Shown here: in pieces, positions 23,003-31,800 of the stretch | Numbering within the stretch: position 1 is the first letter of the stretch | Layout of the letters: each line of letters opens with the position of its first letter | Source of the DNA: a virus | Length of the DNA: 35,862 nucleotides | Virus record (IMG/VR): IMGVR_UViG_3300034682_000076 | Location: 1-35,862 of that record | Strand: one strand, 5' to 3' | Translations under genes and position numbers: made by a program | The notes under the pieces: generated by a model | The model's input: the letters and a program-made list of their open reading frames with translations, nothing else | The model's database searches: none | Told to the model about the DNA's origin: nothing

Positions 23003-23626
23003 ATGGGCAAGGGATCTAGTGAAATTAAAGAAACCTCAGCTGAAAAAGCGGCGGCTGGCGTCGCCAAAGAACAGTGGGATCTCTACAAAAACGAGCTGTC
23101 GCAGTATGAAGACATCTTCATGGACAAGGTCGATGACCTGAACAACGAGAGCGAGTACGGCAAGGTGGCGGCTGATGCCAATCTTGCCTACTCCAGTTCG
23201 TTCACCAAGGCCAGGGGAAGCACTGCGACTGGACTGGCAGCTTCCGGCGTTGATCCGACAAGCGGCAAATACAAATCCGCTATGAACAATCTGACGCAAG
23301 ATCAGGCGGTCGCGCAAATCGACACCACAAACAAGGCACAGACGGACCAGGCCAACAAGTATACGACTGGGCTGTCAGATGTTGTTTCTATCGGTGCTGG
23401 GCAAAAGGCTGAGGCGCTATCCGGATACAACAACATTGCCAACAACTCATTGAGCGAGGCGGTCACCGATGCGCAAACGGCTCAGGCTGATTCTGCTGCC
23501 ACCTCTGGGGCAGTAGGGACCGCGGCGGGGATGGGGCTCGGGTACTACATGAACCAGCCATCTGCTGCAGCATCATCAGCTTCGGCATCAGCAACCAAAA
23601 AGCCGTTTACCGGATCATTCGGCTAA
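23003..23626 (+). CDS. Internal virion/ejection-type protein 1
   Basis: The 207-aa protein is Ala/Ser/Thr/Gly-rich and helical: a charged N-terminus (EIKETSAEKAAAGVAKEQWD), a middle block (ARGSTATGLAASGVDPTSGK, NNLTQDQAVAQIDTTNKAQT) and a glycine-rich apolar segment near the C-terminus (SGAVGTAAGMGLGYYMNQ). Such proteins are injected with the DNA in P22 (gp7, gp16, gp20) and T7 (gp14-16), building a channel across the cell envelope. It is the first of four consecutive genes with this composition ahead of the giant protein. No named family recognised. Confidence 0.6.
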   Translation: MGKGSSEIKETSAEKAAAGVAKEQWDLYKNELSQYEDIFMDKVDDLNNESEYGKVAADANLAYSSSFTKARGSTATGLAASGVDPTSGKYKSAMNNLTQDQAVAQIDTTNKAQTDQANKYTTGLSDVVSIGAGQKAEALSGYNNIANNSLSEAVTDAQTAQADSAATSGAVGTAAGMGLGYYMNQPSAAASSASASATKKPFTGSFG

Positions 23627-23638
23627 GGAGTTTTCACC

Positions 23639-24019
23639 ATGGGTTATGCGTCAGATACCTACGCCAGCATCATCCGCGATCAGTATGACGACTGGAAGAA
23701 TCGGTTTTACCCGAAGCAGCAAGAGCTGATGGATTTGGCCACCAGTGGTGAGCTGATGAAGAACCAACTTGCTCGGGTTGATGCCACCACCGCCAACAGC
23801 GTGAACAATGCGCAGGTTGCACAGAACAACACCATGGCCCGCATGGGGGTCAGTGCCGCCACAGACAGCAATGACAACAGTCTAGGGCTCAAGGCGTCAC
23901 TGGCGACTGCCAACGCCAAAAACGGCGCTCGTTCTGCAGAGCAGGAGCGGCAAATCAACATTCTGAGCGGGGCCAATGCTGGCCTCAAGAGTGCGCTGCT
24001 CAGTTCGACGACTTCATAG
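23639..24019 (+). CDS. Internal virion/ejection-type protein 2
   Basis: The 126-aa protein has an N-terminal aromatic helix (SDTYASIIRDQYDDWKNRFY) and then an Asn/Ala-rich helical part (TTANSVNNAQVAQNNTMARM, then GLKASLATANAKNGARSAEQ). The middle block (RMGVSAATDSNDNSLGLKAS) loosely parallels the ARGSTATGLAASGVDPTSGK block of the preceding 207-aa protein, so the two could be distant paralogues; this is weak. Role inferred from composition and position. Confidence 0.55.
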   Translation: MGYASDTYASIIRDQYDDWKNRFYPKQQELMDLATSGELMKNQLARVDATTANSVNNAQVAQNNTMARMGVSAATDSNDNSLGLKASLATANAKNGARSAEQERQINILSGANAGLKSALLSSTTS

Positions 24020-24029
24020 GGGGTGATTG

Positions 24030-24269
24030 ATGGGATACGGATTGATTGATTTAGGCGCGAGTACGCGCAAGCAGGCTCTGGCGGGCATGGAGGCAAGCGC
24101 CGAGCGTGAAACGGCCAGAGATAATGCGAACAACCAACTCAAGAGTGCCGAGAAGTCGCAGCAAATGAGTGCAATTGGTACTGGTGCAGGCATTGGGACC
24201 ATGATCATGCCTGGCTGGGGAACGGCAATTGGCGCTGCTGCCGGCTGGTTGGCTAGTGAACTTTTCTGA
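24030..24269 (+). CDS. Small Gly/Ala-rich membrane-active-like protein
   Basis: The 79-aa product starts at an ATG after TAGGGGG. The first half is charged and helical (RKQALAGMEASAERETARDN), and the last 35 residues form a glycine-rich apolar segment (AIGTGAGIGTMIMPGWGTAI, then GAAAGWLASELF) with GxxxG-type spacing, like pore-forming peptides and the membrane parts of ejection proteins. It sits in the middle of the internal virion cassette and may line the ejection channel. No family recognised. Confidence 0.55.
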   Translation: MGYGLIDLGASTRKQALAGMEASAERETARDNANNQLKSAEKSQQMSAIGTGAGIGTMIMPGWGTAIGAAAGWLASELF

Positions 24270-24279
24270 GGGGTGAGTC

Positions 24280-25740
24280 ATGGGTGTTCAAGGGTTGGCA
24301 GATGGATTCCTTGCCGGATTCCAGACGATGGACGGTTACTACCGTGGACAGAAAGCGGATTCTCGCGCAGATAAGCAGATGGGTCTCCAAGAGGCCGCCT
24401 GGCAGAATCAGTTGGAGCGGCAAAAGGTTTCAGATTCGCGGTATGAGGATCAGACCGACTATGCCAGGGGGCGCGACAAGATCGGCGATGAACGGTATGC
24501 CGACGAGACCAAGTACAGTCGCAGCCAACAATCGCTGCAGAACCGACGAGCCGATGCGCAACTGGGTTTAGCGCAAGCTGCGAACCGTCGCTCAGACGAA
24601 GCCTGGAACCTGCAGCAGGAGAAGTACAAGCGCGATCAGTGGCAGGAAGAAAACATGCCTGCAATCCGCGTTGCGCTCGATAAGTTGCAAACTGGTGAGC
24701 AACTCAATGATGCTGATAACCAGGTTCTGAATAACCCGTATGCCTCCAAGTACAACCCGTTCAAAGTGTTTGGGAATCAGGACTTCCACCAAAGCATTCA
24801 GATGGTGATGGGGAAAGCCAGTGCGTTGGCTAAGAATCCTGAAGCGATGGTGTGGGATCGCAGCAAGCTGCGAAGTGAAATCAATACGCCGGATGTGCGC
24901 AAGGCGCTGGGCACTGTGTTGCGCTCGCAGTTGGACCAAGGCGTTGGTGCCAAAAGCCAGTTCGGTACGGTTAAGGCTTATGGCGATCCTGAGTTAATCC
25001 CTACCGATCGCGGTACCTTCGTCATTCAAGCGCCGGTTACCTATGTTGATAATGACGGGAATGAGACCACCAAGGATGCGCCCATTACTGAGGGCCGTAG
25101 TGCCGATGGTAAGGCCGTTGTGCGTGAATACACCCCGCAGCAGTTGGTGAGTTATTTCGGGCAAGGCGCCCAAGCAAGCAGCAGCATCCGCAAAAATCCA
25201 GAGCAATGGGATACCTGGGCGCAGTCTGCCGGGCTGTCAGAGCCGCCAGACTGGAAGGGGTATCGTCAGGCGGTGGTGAAGGTGCAGGCTGATGCTCAGA
25301 AGAACATCAGCGCGATCCAGCGGGATGACATGATGCCGCAGGATCAGAAGCAGCAAGCCATTGACGCTGAACGCCAGGCAGCAACTGATCAAGTTGCAGG
25401 GTTGCGCGATGTCTATGGGATTAAGGCAAGCCCTAGCCGCAGTGACTCCGGCGGTAAAACAGCAGGCGGCCCCGATCTGGCGTCACAGGTGTCCAAGTGG
25501 ATGAACCAAGATCAGGGGAAGGCGGTATTCCTCAATAAACTGGTTAGCCGACAAGGTGAGGGAGCCGTGCAGTCACTGATCGCCAATGGCCAACTTGAAG
25601 CAGCCTATCAGGCATATCAGAAGCATGATCAAGCCGTGAAGCAGGAAACCCACGCTAAAGGGCTGATTGACTTCATCACTGGTGGCGGCCAAGCGCCGAA
25701 GGATGTGGACGAGAACGGGGAGGCTATCTCCCCGTATTGA
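24280..25740 (+). CDS. Internal virion/ejection-type protein 3
   Basis: The 486-aa protein has a short glycine-rich start (GVQGLADGFLAGFQTMDGYY), then about 100 residues of highly charged coiled coil with Arg/Asp repeats (RYEDQTDYARGRDKIGDERY, then DETKYSRSQQSLQNRRADAQ). The centre is globular with strand content (RGTFVIQAPVTYVDNDGNET, GRSADGKAVVREYTPQQLVS) and the C-terminal half is helical. The plan resembles T7 gp15-type core proteins. It ends exactly at the -35 element of late promoter copy 4. Identification is by composition and position. Confidence 0.6.
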   Translation: MGVQGLADGFLAGFQTMDGYYRGQKADSRADKQMGLQEAAWQNQLERQKVSDSRYEDQTDYARGRDKIGDERYADETKYSRSQQSLQNRRADAQLGLAQAANRRSDEAWNLQQEKYKRDQWQEENMPAIRVALDKLQTGEQLNDADNQVLNNPYASKYNPFKVFGNQDFHQSIQMVMGKASALAKNPEAMVWDRSKLRSEINTPDVRKALGTVLRSQLDQGVGAKSQFGTVKAYGDPELIPTDRGTFVIQAPVTYVDNDGNETTKDAPITEGRSADGKAVVREYTPQQLVSYFGQGAQASSSIRKNPEQWDTWAQSAGLSEPPDWKGYRQAVVKVQADAQKNISAIQRDDMMPQDQKQQAIDAERQAATDQVAGLRDVYGIKASPSRSDSGGKTAGGPDLASQVSKWMNQDQGKAVFLNKLVSRQGEGAVQSLIANGQLEAAYQAYQKHDQAVKQETHAKGLIDFITGGGQAPKDVDENGEAISPY

Positions 25741-25782
25741 TTGCAGAATAAACACCCAAGCGTTAGGATTTACCCATTATGG
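25741..25782 (+). promoter_or_regulatory. pR'-like late promoter, copy 4 (giant gene)
   Basis: -35 TTGCAG (25741-25746) directly after the upstream stop codon, 17-base spacer ending AAGCGT, -10 TAGGAT (25764-25769), predicted start A25776. The second -10-like hexamer is CATTAT (25775-25780). Around the start the sequence is a near-perfect dyad (CCCATTATGGG). Confidence 0.7.
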
Positions 25783-25808
25783 GCTCATAACGCCACATAC
25801 TCTCAAGA

Positions 25809-25845
25809 CCCCCGAAGGTTCACGCCTCCGGGGGTTTTCTTTTTT
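25809..25845 (+). terminator. Leader terminator tR'-like, copy 4
   Basis: CCCCCGAAGG (25809-25818), six-base loop, CCTCCGGGGG (25825-25834) with one mismatch, then TTTTCTTTTTT. The leader is longer than in copies 1-3 (about 63 nt) because some 26 extra bases lie between the start-site block and the stem. Confidence 0.85.
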
Positions 25846-25863
25846 GTATTCCGAGGAAAATCC

Positions 25864-28800
25864 ATGACTGATCAAATGCCGAAGCCTACTGGACTGAGTA
25901 AGCCAACTGTTGGCAATGATGACTTTTTCAACCAAGACTTTTCAAAGTTTGGACAGCCAGAGAAGAACTTGGAGGTAGGCGGTGGCGATCTGGCGGTTGG
26001 CCTGGCTGGATCAGCGGCACGCGGTGTTGGTACTGGTATTGCGGAGATCGGATTGAGTGATCTTCTTCGTGCCGGTGCCGCCATTTCGGATAAGTTGCCT
26101 GGAAGCCAGATTGCAGACGTTGTCAGTCGAAAAATCAACGGCTGGACTGAGGAAGAGCAGGCAGCTAAGAAAGCAGATGTGATCAACAAGATCGCCAGCG
26201 TCACGACTGACCCAATCGATAACACTATCGTTAAGCCGGTCGTTAACCCGATTGGGACGGCCATCAAAGAAGGTGGTGAAGCTCTCATTGAGAAGGGGAC
26301 CTCTGACGATTACAAGGAAGCCTTGCGTGGACGGGAGCTATTCACCGGTGACGGGGTATCCGATTTCGCGATCAGTGACAGCGTTGGCGATCCTGCTGTA
26401 TGGGCGGCCAAATTAACGGATGGCATCGGTTCGCTGGGTGGCACTCTGGCTGTTGGTGCGCTGACTGGCGGTACCGTGAAGAGCATCGTCAAACGTCAAA
26501 TGCTCAAACGCGGCGCCTCGGTGGAATTAGCTGATGAGACTGCTCGGCTTGCCGGGATCAAGTGGGGGCAGCGCGGCGCCATGGCAGAAGGCGTCAATAT
26601 GTCTACTGGGCAAAGCGCCGACCAAGCTCGCTCACAGGTTGAGGCACTGAGTTGGGATCAGCTACTGACCAGTAAGACGTTCAATGATCAGGTAAAAGAG
26701 ATCTCGCGTGATCCGCAATTTGAAGGCGCTTCGGGTACTGATCTGCTCAACGAAGCGAAGCGCCGTACGGGTGATTTTGCAGCATCAATAGCCAAGTCAG
26801 ATCCAAAGACCTGGGCCGCTGCAGCTGCTGGCACATTATTGGGTGATGCGGCCTTATTCAAGATGCTGCAGGGCACTGGAGCTAAGGGGGTAGCGGCTGG
26901 TGCGTTGCAGGGTATGGCCGGGGAAGGGGTCGGCGAGGCCATTGAAGAAGGTACCCAGCAATACATCGGTAACGAGGCAGCCAACGAGGCAGGCGGTCAA
27001 AACATAGACCCAATGGAAGGGGTACTGCAGGCGGCAGCGACTGCCGGCACCATCGGGGCTTTGACTGGTGGGGCCGTGGGCGCAGTCGGCGGAGCTCGTG
27101 GATCAATGGCCCCGCAAGATGCCGAAGCGATGAGCAGTGATACCTTGCCTATTGCTGATGACCCTAGTGCATCGACTTCAGGTGGTGACAACATTTCGTC
27201 AATAGACCAACCAAGCAACCCTTTGGGACCAAGTAGTAGCGCCATTGATGAGTTACGAGATACTCCAGCATTCATGCGGAATGGACGACCGAAAAGCGAG
27301 CAGTTGCAGGATGAGATAGCAGAGTCCAGGGGAGATATTCCCCCATCATCAACGGCCAATATGCCGACCGGTGGGGATATTGAACAGCCTGCATTCTTAC
27401 GCACCAAGAATATCAATCCTAATGGACGCGATCTTGGAGACCTCCCAGACGCCAATCCAAATACGGATGTTCAACAAGCGCTGGCGAAAGGCAGCTCGGC
27501 TAGGACTGTTGATAGTCTTGTGGCGGAGGCTGATGGGATCGGCGATCTTGGGCCGACTGAACTGGACACCAGGGAAGGAGAATTGCTTCCGCGAGAAGGT
27601 GCGGCCCTTGGACTTCCGAAGTCTGCGCTTACAGTAGATGGGGACTACCGGAGGAACGATTATCCCCAGATCGGCCAATCTGACACCATCTTTGCGCCCG
27701 GGACGGCGGGGGCTGACAACAAGAACAGCGCCTACACCCCGCCGCGCCTTTCTCGCGACCAAGTAGATAACAGCCTTGGCGAGCAATCTACCCGGGATCC
27801 GCGCTCTCCGGTGGCTCAGGCCATCGAGCAGGCTGGGAGTGAACAGGACTCCATCTTTGGTCAACTCAAAACCCTGCGCATCACCAAGCGGGGAAAGCCA
27901 TTTGCCAGCCAAAAAGAAGCCCAGCTTGCCAGCCGCAAGACTGAAACGCCTATCGAGCTGCCTGCGGGTGGCTTTGGTGTGGTGGATAAGGCAGAACTGG
28001 AGCAGGTGCAAGCCAGTCAAGCACCAGTCAAGCAACCGTCAAGCAATGCTGGACAGTTGGAACAATCTGCCAGCCAGGAGGTCACCGATGGAATGCCCCA
28101 GCAATTGCCCGCGCCTGAAGCGGTGCGTGATGAAACGCGGCAGGACGGTCTGCTGCCAGATGATGGAGTGGCACCTGAACAAATCACAGCCCCGGCCCCA
28201 GACGCCGGGGTTGCTGTTTCTGGAGTCGGGAAACAACGGATTACCATCGAGCCGCTGACAGACAAGAGCATCATCGTCAAAGGCGACAAGAACGATACCG
28301 AACTGAAGGCGCGGGTTGAGGCTGCCTGGCCAAAGGCTCCACCGCTCTACAACGAGCGCCACAAAGGCTGGGTGTTCAGTAGCAAGCGCGAAGGCGTGGT
28401 TCGTGAGGCTCTTGCCGATCTGGTCCATGGTGATGTTGGCGAGCAAAGTATGTCGCCAGTGGTGAAGGCGCAACCAAAGGAATCACCGGTAGTCGCTCAG
28501 ATCAAGCCAGCCATGACCAACAAGCTGCGCGACACAGGCAAGACGCTGATCAACCTTGGCCGTGACAAGGCCAATCAGCCTCGACAGTCCAACACACCGA
28601 AGAGAGCCAGCCAGGCGGCCAGTGCTATCCGTGATGCCGAGAGCATGGAGGCTGATGGGGAAACGCTGATCAAAATTGCCGATGCTGTAGACAATGGCGA
28701 AGCGCCGCATCTGTCCAGGCTGAGCAATAAGGCCCAGTACCAAACTCTGGATCAACTCCATCGCCTAGCTATCCCGAAAAATCACATGGAGGGTGGTGAG

Positions 28801-31800
28801 TATCGTGGCTATTACGAGGGGCGAACAGAGCAACGCCGCAAACCTGGTATCACCGTTGATGACTATGCCGACCAGATACAATACCCGACAATTACTGCAC
28901 ACCCTGATCACCTGAGAGGGGCGGCCAAATCACTTAGCGAGATCCGTGGATACAAGGGGTTAGCTGACAAACTGAACTATGCGGCAAGACTGGTTACCAA
29001 CTCCGACCGCTACCAGCCAGCTGTGCTGAATGAAGAAACCGCTAATGCCCTGATTAAAGCTGCCAAGGCCACAGGCAATCGAGAGGTGAAGTGGGCTGCC
29101 GAGAATGTTGGATCAGGCATGACCACGATTGACCGCTTGCGGCGGATGGGCATCGACAACCGCGATCAACTGGTTGCTGCCATCAAGGAGCTGGACGCCA
29201 TCCAGGCGCCACGCAAGCAGGAGAGCCGCCTGCAGCAGTTAGAGCGCGGGCTGGTTGGCAACAAGATCCCCGGCTACTTCAACACCCAGGGCGAAGCGTT
29301 GAACCGCATCATGAGGGCCGCAGACGTCAAGTCAGGCGATGAGGTACTGGAACCGTCCGCCGGGAAAGGCAATATCGCCGATGCCGCCAAGCAGGCTGGC
29401 GCAAAGGTGGATACTGTCGAGCGGCACAATACGCTGCGTGAAATCCTGCAGGAAAAAGGACACAGCTTGGTTGGTAACGACTTCACTACTCTGGATGCAA
29501 GCAAGCAGTATGACAAGGTGATCATGAATCCGCCGTTCGAGCAGCAGCAGGACATTGATCATGTTCGCAAGGCATGGGGCCACATTAAGCCTGGTGGCCG
29601 CCTTGTGGCGGTGATGAGCGCAGGGGTTGAGGGCAACAGCAATCGCAAGGCTACCGAATTCCGTCAATGGCTTGATGACAATGGCGGCAAAATGGAGCGC
29701 CTGCCTGATGGTTCGTTCAAGGACTCAGACCGTTCGACTGGGGTTAACACCGTGATGGTGGTGATGGACAAGCCAAACGGGTTACCGAGCAAAGCTGATA
29801 ACGTAGGCACTGCTGAAAAGGCGACACCTGCGTTATTCTCCAAGAAAGGCCACGGGCTGTCGGTTGACGTTGCCAATCGTGTGGCTGATGATTTCATGCG
29901 TGAATTCAAAGGGCGTGTTCCGATCAAGGTGCGCGTCGCGCAAACTCAAGAGGAACTATATGGGCCAGGAACCAGCAGGGAAGACATCGGTTACGGGATC
30001 GAAGGGTCATATAGCCCCAAGCGCGGAGTTATTGGACTTGTCTCAGGCGTGTTGCGTGATGAGGGAGCGGCCCGAAGAGTCTTGCGACACGAAGTCCTCG
30101 GCCACTACGGGCTGGACACGTTTTCTCCGGACGATAAAAAGGCTCTTCTCCAGAAGCTGATCGATGCCAAAGAAGAAAAATGGATCGCCCCGATTTGGAA
30201 ACAGATCGCGGGCGATTCTGTTTATGGGGCCAAGAGCGAACTGCACCAGGCGGAAGAGGTATTTGCCCACATCGCAGAGCGAGAGCCTAAGTCGCTCGGT
30301 TCCCGCGTGCTCAGTGACATCAAAGCGACTATTTCACACCTGCTGCGTAAAGTCGGCTTGGTCAAAGGGCCCATCAGCCAAGACGAGCTGGACCACCTGA
30401 TCCGCTCTATAGCTAAGGGCATCCGATCCGGGACGCGCACCAAGCAAAACTTCCGTGATGATCAGGACGTTATCGGCACAGACGACAGCGATATTTCTTT
30501 CTCGCTGTCCGATGCAGCGCCAAGCACTCGCGGTATGACCAAGCCAGAGCTGGAGATGGTCGTAACCGATTGGAGCAAGCAGTACAAGGGGGCCGCCAGC
30601 GCCCGGATCATGGTGGCAGCTAATCAGGCTGAGATGAATGAGGTGCTTGGTATGGTTGGTGCTGCAATGCCAGATGGGCAGACCATCAATGCTGCCTATC
30701 TGCCTGGTTACAAAACGCTGCTGCTTAATGCCGAAGCCGTTCAGAGTCCGAAGCGGGCCCGGGAACTGATGCGGCATGAGCTGTTGGCGCATCATGGTCT
30801 CAGGGAAGTGGTCGGGGATGATGCCTATATCTCCATCATCGAAGCGGTCAAGCGTGGAAAGGACATTAAGGGCATCAAGGACGCCTATTACCAAGTTGCC
30901 GAGAACTACACAGACATGCATCCGGATGTGCAGGCTGAAGAGGTATTCGCCCACTGGATGGAGCAGCAGCCAGACCGTGGCGAGTTGGCCGTTTGGTGGC
31001 GGGGCATTGTGCGCCGCGTGAAGGACGCGCTTCGGGCCGTTGGTCTGGTAGGTGAGCGCACCACTGAAGAGGAATTCAACCGGGTGCTGGATGCCATTGC
31101 CACCGGGATGCGGAACGGCCGCAAGCCTGGCCGTCGAGTGATGGAGTCGTGGCACGATGCTCCGGCGTATAGCATGAGAAGGGATCCTTTCAAGCCAGAC
31201 ACATTTGATGCAAGGGCCTTCGCTGATGAGGTGGACGCTGTATATCGCTCCGGTACATCCCCCCGGCATCAACTCCGGATCGGTGACACGCCGTCTATTT
31301 ATGTGAGGTTGGGTGCCAAAAATCACGAGCTAGTGATGCCTGCATCAGTGGTAAAAAAAGCAACCAATCCTGCTGACCGTAGCCATAACGTAGCAATTGA
31401 GGACATTAAGCGGCTCCCGCAACTGCTTTCTGATCCGCTGGCAGTCATGAAATCAGCAACAGAAAACAACGCTCTTGTTTCTCTGGTGGAAGCACTAGAC
31501 ATGAATAATAAGCCGGTGATCGTTGCAATTCACATGGATGCCAAGGGGGATGGGTTTTCGGAGGTTAACAAAGTTGCAAGTGTCTACGGAAAGGACGAAG
31601 TGGCGGCATTACAACGGTTGTTGGACAACAATCTTGTTTATTTGAACAAAGAAAAAGCCGCCTGGTTTCATGCAGCCGGGCTCCAATTGCCCGGGGCGAA
31701 CTACCATGGCGGCTTATGTAAAAGTGTACTCACGAAGGACGACATTCGCAACAGTGGGGCGCTATTTAGCCTGGGAGCCAACTTGGCGGATCAGTCCATT

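Noticed and set aside
31352-31358. A run of seven A within the MuF-C-like part of the giant gene
   Set aside because: The -1 frame also closes within a few codons and the local DNA is AT-rich, so a functional shift is not supported.
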